This document shows, piece by piece, positions 1 to 5,291 of a stretch of 5,593 nucleotides of DNA. Position 1 is the first letter of the stretch; each line of letters starts with the position of its first letter. The notes beneath the pieces were generated by a model, which was given only the letters and a program-made list of their open reading frames with translations, was not told the DNA's origin and ran no database searches. Made by a program: the position numbers and the translations under genes. Source of the DNA: an uncultured Vogesella sp. (GTDB lineage: Bacteria; Pseudomonadota; Gammaproteobacteria; Burkholderiales; Chromobacteriaceae); contig CAMLGD010000208.1 in assembly GCA_946479405.1 (NCBI GenBank), positions 1-5,593 of the forward strand, written 5' to 3'.

Positions 1-1
1 C

Positions 2-778
2 GGCCGTACCACCCTGAACGGTGAAGGCCTGCAGCACGAAGACGGCCACAGCCACATCCAGGCCGGCCTGATCCCGAACTGCATCAGCTACGACCCGACC
101 TTCTCCTACGAGCTGGCGGTGATCCTGCAGGACGGTCTGCGCCGCATGTATGTAGAACAGGAAGACGTGTTCTATTACATCACCCTGATGAACGAGAACT
201 ACACCCACCCGGCCATGCCGCAGGGCGCCGAAGAAGGCATCCTGAAGGGTATGTACCTGTTCAAGGACGGTGGCGACGCGGCGGTAAAAGTACAGCTGAT
301 GGGCTCCGGCACCATCCTGCGCGAAGTGATTGCCGCCGCCGACCTGCTGCGCAACGACTTCGGCATCGCCTCCGACATCTGGAGCGTGACCTCGTTCAAC
401 CAGCTGCGTCGCGACGGCATGGAAGCCTCGCGCCACAACCTGCTGAATCCGGTGGGCGAGTCGCGTGTGTCCTACGTCGAGCAGCAGCTGGCTGGCCGTT
501 CCGGCCCGGTGATCGCCGCGACCGACTACATCCGCAACTACGCCGACCAGATCCGCGAATACGTACCGGGTCGCTACGTGGTGCTGGGTACCGACGGTTT
601 CGGCCGCTCCGATAGCCGCGCCAAGCTGCGCGAGTTTTTCGAAGTGGATCGCCGTTACGTTGCCGTGGCCGCGCTGTCGGCACTGGCGCGTGAAGGCAAG
701 ATCGACGCCAGCCGCGTGGCAGAAGCCATCGCCAAGTACGGCATCAACGTGAACAAGCTGCCGAGCTGGAAGGTATAA
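2..778 (+). CDS. aceE: Pyruvate dehydrogenase E1 component, homodimeric type, C-terminal part (5' truncated)
   Basis: This is the thiamine-diphosphate-dependent E1 subunit of the cytoplasmic pyruvate dehydrogenase complex, which decarboxylates pyruvate and transfers the acetyl group to lipoyl-E2. Only the last 258 residues are in the window; the family is usually close to 890 aa, so about 70 % lies to the left. Reading frame 2 opens with GRTTLNGEGLQHEDGHSH, a hallmark of the AceE family. Its Glu (bases 23-25) and His (35-37) align, from memory, with the active-site Glu636 and His640 of the E. coli enzyme. Further conserved stretches are PNCISYDP, YYITLMNENY, and the C-terminal-domain signature GTDGFGRSDSR near bases 590-620. 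The stop codon TAA is at 776-778. The frame is intact with no sign of decay. aceF follows on the same strand after 138 bases, so co-transcription is likely. The identification is certain; the promoter and start are outside the window. Confidence 0.98.
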   Translation, partial: GRTTLNGEGLQHEDGHSHIQAGLIPNCISYDPTFSYELAVILQDGLRRMYVEQEDVFYYITLMNENYTHPAMPQGAEEGILKGMYLFKDGGDAAVKVQLMGSGTILREVIAAADLLRNDFGIASDIWSVTSFNQLRRDGMEASRHNLLNPVGESRVSYVEQQLAGRSGPVIAATDYIRNYADQIREYVPGRYVVLGTDGFGRSDSRAKLREFFEVDRRYVAVAALSALAREGKIDASRVAEAIAKYGINVNKLPSWKV

Positions 779-790
779 GCCGCTAGCCCG

Positions 791-820
791 GGCGGGCGCG
801 CCGTTGCGGCGCGTACCGCC
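791..820 (+). repeat. GC-rich hairpin 1 in the aceE-aceF spacer
   Basis: The arms CGCGCC (797-802) and GGCGCG (808-813) pair perfectly around a 5-base loop. The outer arms GGCGG (791-795) and CCGCC (816-820) extend the stem to 11 pairs across a small internal bulge (G796 against T814-A815). A weakly T-rich stretch, TGCTTGTTT, follows at 821-829. That makes it a possible weak terminator or attenuator, but there is no proper U-tract. An mRNA-stabilising role behind aceE is equally possible; function is inference. Confidence 0.6.
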
Positions 821-840
821 TGCTTGTTTCCCTGCCGTAC

Positions 841-856
841 CTGGCGTCAGCGCCAG
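841..856 (+). repeat. Hairpin 2 in the aceE-aceF spacer
   Basis: CTGGCG (841-846) and CGCCAG (851-856) form a perfect 6-bp stem with the tetraloop TCAG. It is the middle of three consecutive hairpins between aceE and aceF. No T-run follows it. Confidence 0.55.
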
Positions 857-872
857 CGTGTAGCCGAATATC

Positions 873-899
873 GGCGGTGTGCCCCAGCGGGCACCCGCC
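873..899 (+). repeat. Strong hairpin 3 just before the aceF ribosome binding site
   Basis: GGCGG (873-877) pairs with CCGCC (895-899), and GTGCCC (879-884) pairs with GGGCAC (889-894). This gives 11 pairs with a single bulged T878 and the loop CAGC. The structure ends 8 bases before the GGAAAG of aceF, so it could influence ribosome access or protect the processed aceF message. Read on the minus strand, the stretch ending at 904 begins CGTAGGGCGGGTG, which recalls dispersed intergenic palindromes of proteobacteria that start GTAGG(G/T). Membership of such a family cannot be shown from one window. Confidence 0.65.
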
Positions 900-907
900 C
901 TACGAAT

Positions 908-913
908 GGAAAG
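908..913 (+). promoter_or_regulatory. Ribosome binding site of aceF
   Basis: GGAAAG lies 3 bases before the ATG at 917 (its GGA is 6 bases before). It supports that ATG over the in-frame TTG at 824, which would add 31 residues unlike any lipoyl domain and would be read through two of the three spacer hairpins. Confidence 0.6.
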
Positions 914-916
914 CTC

Positions 917-1156
917 ATGAGCAATCTGATCGAACTGAAAGTGCCCGACATCGGCGGTCACAGCAATGTAGACATCATCGAAGTATTCATCCAGCCGGGT
1001 CAGACCGTGGCCGTAGATGACTCCCTGATCACCCTGGAAACCGACAAGGCCACCATGGAAGTACCGGCCGAAACCGCCGGTGTGGTGAAGGAAGTGCGTG
1101 CCGTGCTGGGTGGCAAGATTTCCGAAGGCGACGTGATTGCCATCATCGAAGTGGGC
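917..1156 (+). repeat. Lipoyl-domain coding repeat, copy 1 (aceF domain 1)
   Basis: Codes for residues 1-80 of AceF. At the protein level it matches the LpdA lipoyl domain at 65 of 80 positions by my hand count, and AceF domain 2 at about 47 of 76. The first 57 bases differ from the start of lpdA at only three third-codon positions. Confidence 0.85.
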
Positions 1157-2587
1157 GCCAGCGCCGCCGCGCCGGCTCCGGCCGTAGCGGCACCGGCTGC
1201 CGCTCCTGCGCCTGTCGCTGCGCCTGCGGCTGCCCCGGCAGCGGTTGCCAGCGCGCCGGCCCCGGCGGCTGCGGGCAACGTTGGCCGCAGCGAAATCCGC
1301 GTACCGGATATCGGTGGCCACAGCGGCGTGGACGTGATCGAAGTGTCGGTCAAGGTCGGCGACGAGATCGGCATCGACGACAGCCTGATCACGCTGGAAA
1401 CCGACAAGGCGACCATGGAAGTGCCGGCTACCGCGGCCGGTAAAGTCGTGGAAGTGAAAGTCAAAGTCGGCGACAAGATCAGCGAAGGCGATCTGATCGT
1501 GGTGGTGGAAGGTGCCGGCGCTGCCGTGGCCGCTCCTGCTGCCGCCGTATCCGCCCCAGCCGCGGCGCCAGCTCCGGTGGCTGCTGCACCGGCTCCTGCT
1601 GCTGCTGCGCCGGTGGTGGCGCCGGTAGCCGCTGCCGTCGCCGCCGCCTTCAACGAAGCCGGCTTTGCCAAGTCGCACGCTGGCCCGTCGGTACGCAAGC
1701 TGGCACGCGAACTGGGCGTCGACCTGTCCAAGGTGACAGGCTCCGGCCGCAAGGGCCGTATCGTTGATGCCGACGTGAAGGGCTTTGTGAAAGCCGTGAT
1801 GCAGAACCCGGCGGTGCTGGCCCCGGCGGCTGCCCCGGCAGGCAACGGTGGCGGTCTGGACCTGCTGCCGTGGCCGAAGGTGGATTTCGCCAAGTTCGGC
1901 CCGATCGAAACCAAGCCGCTGACCCGCATCCAGAAGCTGTCCGGTGCCAACCTCAGCCGCAACTGGGTGATGATCCCGCACGTAACCTTCAACGACGAGT
2001 GCGACATCACCGAGCTGGAAGACTTCCGCAAGACCATCGGCAAGGAATGGGAAAAGTCCGGCCTGAAGATCAGCCCGCTGGCCTTCATCATCAAGGCCGC
2101 CGCCGAGGCGCTGAAGGCGTTCCCGACCTTCAACAGCTCGCTCGACGGCGACAACCTGGTGCTCAAGCAGTACTACCACATCGGCTTCGCCGCCGACACG
2201 CCGAACGGCCTGGTGGTCCCGGTGATCAAGAACGTCGATCAGAAGGGCATCAAGCAGATCGCCAAGGAACTGACCGATCTGTCGCTGCTGGCACGCGAAG
2301 GCAAGCTCAAGCCGACCGACATGCAGGGCGCCACCTTCACCATCTCCAGCCTGGGCGGTATTGGCGGCAGCAGCTTCACCCCGATCGTGAATGCGCCGGA
2401 AGTGGCCATCCTCGGCGTGTGCAAGTCGCAGATCAAGCCGGTATGGAACGGCAAGGAATTCGCGCCGCGCCTGATGTGCCCGCTGAGCCTGTCCTTCGAC
2501 CACCGTGTGATCGACGGCGCCGCTGCGGCCCGCTTCACCGTGTACCTCGGCAAGCTGCTGTCCGACGTGCGTCGCCTGATTCTGTAA
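917..2587 (+). CDS. aceF: Dihydrolipoamide acetyltransferase (E2 of pyruvate dehydrogenase), two lipoyl domains
   Basis: E2 forms the core of the pyruvate dehydrogenase complex and transfers the acetyl group from its lipoyl arm to CoA. The 556-aa protein shows, in order: lipoyl domain 1 (residues 1-80, lipoylated Lys44 in ETDKATM), an Ala/Pro linker (about 82-120), lipoyl domain 2 (about 126-198, Lys164), a second Ala/Pro linker (about 200-245), the peripheral subunit-binding domain (about 254-290, GPSVRKLARELGVDLSKV), a short linker, and the acetyltransferase domain (about 325-556). The catalytic motif SFDHRVIDG places His529 and Asp533 as expected. The two lipoyl lysines are exactly 120 residues apart. 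E. coli has three lipoyl domains, so two is the shorter arrangement. The ATG start is supported by GGAAAG at 908-913, and [14 protein letters not shown] is the normal start of a lipoyl domain. The gene lies 138 bases after aceE and 130 before lpdA, in one probable operon. Confidence 0.98.
   Translation: MSNLIELKVPDIGGHSNVDIIEVFIQPGQTVAVDDSLITLETDKATMEVPAETAGVVKEVRAVLGGKISEGDVIAIIEVGASAAAPAPAVAAPAAAPAPVAAPAAAPAAVASAPAPAAAGNVGRSEIRVPDIGGHSGVDVIEVSVKVGDEIGIDDSLITLETDKATMEVPATAAGKVVEVKVKVGDKISEGDLIVVVEGAGAAVAAPAAAVSAPAAAPAPVAAAPAPAAAAPVVAPVAAAVAAAFNEAGFAKSHAGPSVRKLARELGVDLSKVTGSGRKGRIVDADVKGFVKAVMQNPAVLAPAAAPAGNGGGLDLLPWPKVDFAKFGPIETKPLTRIQKLSGANLSRNWVMIPHVTFNDECDITELEDFRKTIGKEWEKSGLKISPLAFIIKAAAEALKAFPTFNSSLDGDNLVLKQYYHIGFAADTPNGLVVPVIKNVDQKGIKQIAKELTDLSLLAREGKLKPTDMQGATFTISSLGGIGGSSFTPIVNAPEVAILGVCKSQIKPVWNGKEFAPRLMCPLSLSFDHRVIDGAAAARFTVYLGKLLSDVRRLIL
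1292..1516 (+). repeat. Lipoyl-domain coding repeat, copy 2 (aceF domain 2)
   Basis: Codes for residues 126-200 of AceF, with the lipoylated Lys164 at 1406-1408. It matches the LpdA lipoyl domain at about 55 of 76 positions, better than it matches domain 1 of its own protein. Bases 1376-1410 are identical to 2817-2851 in lpdA. Confidence 0.85.
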
Positions 2588-2601
2588 TCGGGCCGCACCC
2601 G

Positions 2602-2627
2602 GCAAGGTTGGCCGCGGCCAACCTTGC
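2602..2627 (+). repeat. Perfect 26-base palindrome, hairpin 1 in the aceF-lpdA spacer
   Basis: The half-site GCAAGGTTGGCCG is followed directly by its exact reverse complement, centred between 2614 and 2615. As RNA it gives an 11-bp stem around CGCG. It begins 14 bases after the aceF stop. No T-run follows, so it is not a canonical terminator. It contains GTTGGCCGC on both strands, a word also seen at 1280, 2970 and in the 5244-5287 terminator. The 10-mer GCCAACCTTG of its right arm recurs at 4528-4537 after lpdA. Confidence 0.75.
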
Positions 2628-2641
2628 TGCTGCGCTGCATC

Positions 2642-2662
2642 GGCGGGCCTCGCGTGCCCGCC
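2642..2662 (+). repeat. Hairpin 2 in the aceF-lpdA spacer
   Basis: GGCGGGC (2642-2648) and GCCCGCC (2656-2662) form a perfect 7-bp stem with a 7-base loop. No T-run follows. It is the middle hairpin of three in this spacer. Confidence 0.55.
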
Positions 2663-2672
2663 CAATCTTGCC

Positions 2673-2695
2673 AGTGGCAGCCTGCTGGCTGCCCT
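2673..2695 (+). repeat. Hairpin 3 in the aceF-lpdA spacer
   Basis: GGCAGCC (2676-2682) and GGCTGCC (2687-2693) form a perfect 7-bp stem with the loop TGCT. A-G (2673-2674) and C-T (2694-2695) add two pairs across a bulged T2675. The bulged T on the 5' side echoes T878 in the last hairpin before aceF. It ends 22 bases before the lpdA start. Confidence 0.55.
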
Positions 2696-2717
2696 GAAGC
2701 GTTATGGATGAGAAGCC

Positions 2718-2957
2718 ATGAGCAATCTGATTGAACTGAAAGTGCCGGACATCGGCGGTCACAGCAATGTGGACGTGATCGAAGTGTTCGTGAAAGTGGG
2801 CGACACCGTAGCCAAGGACGACAGCCTGATCACGCTGGAAACCGACAAGGCCACCATGGAAGTACCGGCGGAACAAGCCGGCGTGGTGAAAGAACTGCGT
2901 ACCGCCGTCGGCGGCAAGATCTCCGAAGGCGACGTGATCGTGGTCATCGAAGCTGCC
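2718..2957 (+). repeat. Lipoyl-domain coding repeat, copy 3 (lpdA)
   Basis: Codes for residues 1-80 of LpdA. Its DNA resembles aceF copy 1 at both ends and copy 2 in the middle. Bases 2817-2851 equal 1376-1410 (copy 2), and 2835-2869 equal 1034-1068 (copy 1). This is compatible with gene conversion inside the operon. Confidence 0.8.
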
Positions 2958-4511
2958 GGCGCCGCCGCTGCGGCCAACCCTGCGCCGGCCGCGGCCCCTG
3001 CTGCCGCTCCGGCAGCGGCTGCTCCGCAAGCCGCCCCGGTTGCCGCCCCTGCTGCGGCAACGCACAGCGGTACCGCCGACATCGACTGCGACGTACTGGT
3101 ACTGGGCGCCGGCCCCGGCGGTTACTCCGCCGCCTTCCGCGCCGCCGATCTGGGCCTGAAAGTGGTACTGGTCGAGCGTTACGCCACCCTGGGCGGCGTG
3201 TGCCTGAACGTGGGCTGCATCCCGTCCAAGGCATTGCTGCATAACGCCGCGGTGATCGATGAGGTGAAACACCTCGCCGCCAACGGCATCAAGTTTGCCG
3301 CGCCGGAAATCGACATCGACATGCTGCGTGGCTACAAGGAAAAAGTCATCGGCAAGCTCACCGGCGGTCTGGCCGGCATGGCCAAGGCGCGCAAGGTGCA
3401 AGTGGTACGCGGCGTCGGTTCCTTCCTCGACCCGCATCACCTGCAGGTGGAAACCACCGACGGCACAGGTCAGGACAAGACCGGCGCCAAGCAGGTGATC
3501 AAGTTCAACAACGCCATCATCGCCGCCGGTAGCCGCGTGGTGAACCTGCCGTTCATCCCGCAGGACCCGCGCATCGTCGATTCCACCGGCGCGCTGGAAC
3601 TGAAGGCCGTGCCGAAGAAAATGCTGATCATCGGCGGCGGCATCATCGGCCTGGAAATGGGCACGGTGTACTCCACGCTGGGCGCGCGCCTGGACGTGGT
3701 GGAAATGCTGGACGGCCTGATGCAGGGCGCCGACCGCGACCTGGTCAAGGTGTGGGAGAAGATGAACGCCCACCGCTTCGACAACATCATGACCAGCACC
3801 AAGACCGTGGCGGTCGAGGCCAAGGAAGACGGCATCTACGTGACGTTTGAAGGCGCCAAGGCCCCGGCCGAGCCGCAGCGTTACGACCTGGTGCTGGTGG
3901 CCGCCGGCCGCGCGCCGAACGGCAAGCTGATCGCGGCCGAGAACGCCGGTGTCGCCGTGACCGACCGCGGCTTCATCGAGGTCGACAAGCAGCAGCGCAC
4001 CAACGTGCCGCACATCTACGCCATCGGCGACATCGTCGGCCAGCCGATGCTGGCGCACAAGGCGGTGCACGAGGCGCACGTGGCGGCGGAAAACTGCGCC
4101 GGCGGCAAATCCTTCTTCGACGCCCGCGTGATTCCGGGCGTGGCCTACACCGATCCGGAAGTGGCCTGGGTCGGCGTGACCGAAGAATCGGCCAAGCGTG
4201 ACGGCATCAAGATCGAAAAAGCGGTGTTCCCGTGGGCTGCCTCCGGCCGCGCCATCGCCAACGGTCGCGACGAAGGCTTCACCAAGCTGATTTTCGACGC
4301 CGAGACCCATCAGGTCATCGGCGGCGCCATCGTGGGCACCCACGCCGGCGACATGCTGGGCGAGATCTGCCTGGCCATCGAAATGTGCTGCGACGCCACT
4401 GACATCGGTAAGACCATCCACGCTCACCCGACGCTGGGCGAGAGCATCGGCATGGCCGCCGAAGTGGCGCACGGCAGCTGCACCGACCTGCCGCCACAGC
4501 GCAAGAAGTAA
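2718..4511 (+). CDS. lpdA: Dihydrolipoamide dehydrogenase (E3) with N-terminal lipoyl domain
   Basis: E3 is the FAD flavoprotein that reoxidises dihydrolipoyl groups with NAD+ in the pyruvate dehydrogenase complex, and possibly in other 2-oxoacid complexes. The 597-aa protein starts with a lipoyl domain (residues 1-80, Lys44 in ETDKATM) and an Ala/Pro linker (about 81-118). A full E3 follows: FAD-binding GAGPGG (130-135), redox disulfide Cys162/Cys167 in [16 protein letters not shown]-binding GGGIIG (306-311), the second FAD motif YAIGD (434-438), and the dimer-interface active-site pair His570/Glu575 in HAHPTLGES. The E. coli enzyme has TLHES here. Ordinary E3 is about 475 aa; the extra length is the lipoyl arm, as in Neisseria P64k and Ralstonia PdhL. 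The ATG follows a weak purine-rich GGATGAGAAG (2706-2715) and begins the lipoyl domain directly. This is the last gene of the operon, 45 bases before its terminator. Confidence 0.98.
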   Translation: MSNLIELKVPDIGGHSNVDVIEVFVKVGDTVAKDDSLITLETDKATMEVPAEQAGVVKELRTAVGGKISEGDVIVVIEAAGAAAAANPAPAAAPAAAPAAAAPQAAPVAAPAAATHSGTADIDCDVLVLGAGPGGYSAAFRAADLGLKVVLVERYATLGGVCLNVGCIPSKALLHNAAVIDEVKHLAANGIKFAAPEIDIDMLRGYKEKVIGKLTGGLAGMAKARKVQVVRGVGSFLDPHHLQVETTDGTGQDKTGAKQVIKFNNAIIAAGSRVVNLPFIPQDPRIVDSTGALELKAVPKKMLIIGGGIIGLEMGTVYSTLGARLDVVEMLDGLMQGADRDLVKVWEKMNAHRFDNIMTSTKTVAVEAKEDGIYVTFEGAKAPAEPQRYDLVLVAAGRAPNGKLIAAENAGVAVTDRGFIEVDKQQRTNVPHIYAIGDIVGQPMLAHKAVHEAHVAAENCAGGKSFFDARVIPGVAYTDPEVAWVGVTEESAKRDGIKIEKAVFPWAASGRAIANGRDEGFTKLIFDAETHQVIGGAIVGTHAGDMLGEICLAIEMCCDATDIGKTIHAHPTLGESIGMAAEVAHGSCTDLPPQRKK

Positions 4512-4555
4512 TTCCCGCATGCCTGCAGCCAACCTTGGCCGTAGCGCACAGCGAC

Positions 4556-4585
4556 AAGGGCAAGCCTGATGGCTTGCCCTTTTTT
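4556..4585 (+). terminator. Intrinsic terminator of the aceE-aceF-lpdA operon
   Basis: AAGGGCAAGCC (4556-4566) and GGCTTGCCCTT (4571-4581) form a perfect 11-bp stem with the loop TGAT. The run of six T at 4580-4585 gives the U-tract. It lies 45 bases after the lpdA stop and is a textbook rho-independent terminator on the plus strand. Confidence 0.93.
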
Positions 4586-4598
4586 CATGTCTTGCGAT

Positions 4599-4604
4599 TA
4601 TGAT
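4599..4604 (+). promoter_or_regulatory. Possible -10 element for the lipoprotein gene
   Basis: TATGAT matches the sigma-70 -10 consensus at five of six positions and lies between the operon terminator and the lipoprotein gene. The only upstream -35 candidate, TTGCCC (4575-4580 or one base earlier), falls inside the terminator stem, matches poorly and has a spacer of about 18-19 bases. A transcript from here would carry the 4619-4651 hairpin in its leader. Weak prediction. Confidence 0.25.
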
Positions 4605-4618
4605 GTTCGGCTGAACGG

Positions 4619-4651
4619 TAGGTTGGATTTCGCTGCGCTCAACCCAGCCTA
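4619..4651 (+). repeat. Palindromic intergenic repeat-like element
   Basis: TAGGTTGGATT (4619-4629) pairs with AACCCAGCCTA (4641-4651) at ten of eleven positions (one G-T pair, one A-C mismatch) around TTCGCTGCGCTC. From memory this strongly resembles the small dispersed palindromes of many proteobacterial genomes, in which TAGGTTGGGTT and AACCCAACCTA flank a loop containing CGCTGCGCTC. It lies 22 bases before the lipoprotein start codon. A genome search would be needed to confirm that it is repeated. Confidence 0.55.
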
Positions 4652-4663
4652 TGGGTTACTTAT

Positions 4664-4667
4664 GGAG
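4664..4667 (+). promoter_or_regulatory. Ribosome binding site that fixes a GTG start
   Basis: GGAG is 5 bases before the GTG at 4673, ideal spacing. No ATG in the same frame lies just upstream, and the encoded protein opens directly with a signal peptide. The nearby ATG at 4662 is in another frame and stops after 14 codons. Confidence 0.75.
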
Positions 4668-4672
4668 ACTCT

Positions 4673-5182
4673 GTGCGTACCATCTTTATCTGTTTGCTTG
4701 CGATAACCTGTCTGGTTGTGACCGGATGTGCAAGTAACTTCCCGGCAAGTAATTCGTCTTGCTTCAAGCCTGTATTCAAGAAGACATCGCAACGCTATCA
4801 ATGGCAGGTGCTGGAGTGTGCTCGCCAAAATTCTGCAACCGAGGGGATTTACTACCACGTGGTAGTAAAACGCCCTGATGGCAGTGTTCAGGAGTCGGGA
4901 GTTTTTGCGGGGACACCGCAAGTTCAAACGGACTATAACTTGTTGGGTTCAGAGCTGTTACAGCTGGATTTTGTTGATGAGCGTAATGGCGAGACAGCTT
5001 TCTTGCACCCGATAGTAGGTTCAGGAACTGCTTTGTCACTAGTTCGTTTCAACTACACAACTGGTGATGAAGAGTCACTTCAGGTTCTGCGGAAAGGCAA
5101 TCAGCTAACCTTTAAACCGATCAGCAACAAGATGAAGGTTAATGTCTTACCAGATGGGAAATTGCAGCTCTTGAAACCATAA
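4673..5182 (+). CDS. Small putative lipoprotein of unknown function
   Basis: I do not recognise the family. The 169-aa product begins with a type II signal peptide: MR, a hydrophobic stretch (residues 4-17), and the lipobox VTGC with Cys19 as the lipidated residue. Ala at +2 (no Asp) favours delivery to the outer membrane. The mature part is about 151 aa with no further membrane segment. It has two more cysteines (30 and 49) and several alternating hydrophobic stretches (YYHVVV, LLQLDFV, LSLVRFNY, KLQLL) that suggest a beta-rich fold. The start is GTG, set by GGAG at 4664-4667. GC content is about 40-47 % in sampled lines against about 63 % in aceF, and AT-rich codons are common, which hints at transfer or at weak codon selection. 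It lies between two terminators, so it is probably transcribed alone. Translation is supported by the signal peptide, ribosome site and terminator. Confidence 0.82.
   Translation: MRTIFICLLAITCLVVTGCASNFPASNSSCFKPVFKKTSQRYQWQVLECARQNSATEGIYYHVVVKRPDGSVQESGVFAGTPQVQTDYNLLGSELLQLDFVDERNGETAFLHPIVGSGTALSLVRFNYTTGDEESLQVLRKGNQLTFKPISNKMKVNVLPDGKLQLLKP
4848..4869. repeat. 22-bp perfect palindrome inside the lipoprotein gene
   Basis: The half-site TTTACTACCAC is followed directly by its exact reverse complement, centred on CACGTG. It codes for the end of codon 59 to codon 66, including YYHVVV (residues 60-65). The symmetry is complete over 22 bases and stops at A4847/A4870. It could be an operator-like site or coincidence; no factor can be named. 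Confidence 0.7.
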
Positions 5183-5243
5183 GCCATAACTGCAGCTCGG
5201 TTGGGTGCGGCGTAGTGTGGCCCAACGCCCACCGTGCCTCATC

Positions 5244-5287
5244 AAACGTTGGCCGCACACCTCTCCGGTGATGCGGCCAACGTTTTT
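5244..5287 (+). terminator. Long-stem terminator between convergent genes
   Basis: AAACGTTGGCCGCA (5244-5257) pairs perfectly with TGCGGCCAACGTTT (5272-5285), a 14-bp stem. CACC (5258-5261) and GGTG (5267-5270) add four pairs above a bulged A5271. Five T at 5283-5287 provide a U-tract on the plus strand, fitting the end of the lipoprotein transcript 61 bases after its stop. On the minus strand only three T follow the stem, so it would serve the thioredoxin gene less well, though two-way use is possible. The stretch before it (5183-5243) holds only a weak 6-bp inverted repeat, GTTGGG/CCCAAC (5200-5226). Confidence 0.85.
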
Positions 5288-5291
5288 GTAT

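Noticed and set aside
824..916. An upstream TTG start that would extend aceF by 31 residues
   Set aside because: The extra residues do not resemble a lipoyl domain, the region is packed with hairpins, and the ATG at 917 has its own ribosome site and starts exactly where the domain does.
1000..2166. A 388-codon open frame on the minus strand opposite aceF
   Set aside because: It is composed of Ala/Ser/Thr runs complementary to the Ala/Pro linkers and lipoyl repeats of aceF; there is no ribosome site or domain.
2668..2707. A possible internal promoter before lpdA (TTGCCA at 2668 with TTATGG at 2702)
   Set aside because: The -35-like match is good, but the spacer is 28 bases, far too long, and no -10-like sequence lies at 16-18 bases.
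2535..4532. A 665-codon open frame on the minus strand opposite lpdA
   Set aside because: It is the shadow of strong third-position GC bias in lpdA. Its product is low-complexity and rich in His, Ala, Gly and Val with no recognisable domain, while the plus strand encodes a complete E3.
4662..4706. An ATG at 4662 as the start of the gene before the lipoprotein
   Set aside because: It is out of frame with the signal peptide, ends after 14 codons and has no ribosome site; GGAG serves the GTG at 4673.
5200..5226. Inverted repeat GTTGGG/CCCAAC after the lipoprotein gene
   Set aside because: Only six pairs around a 15-base loop with no T-run; the nearby 14-bp stem at 5244-5287 is the convincing terminator.
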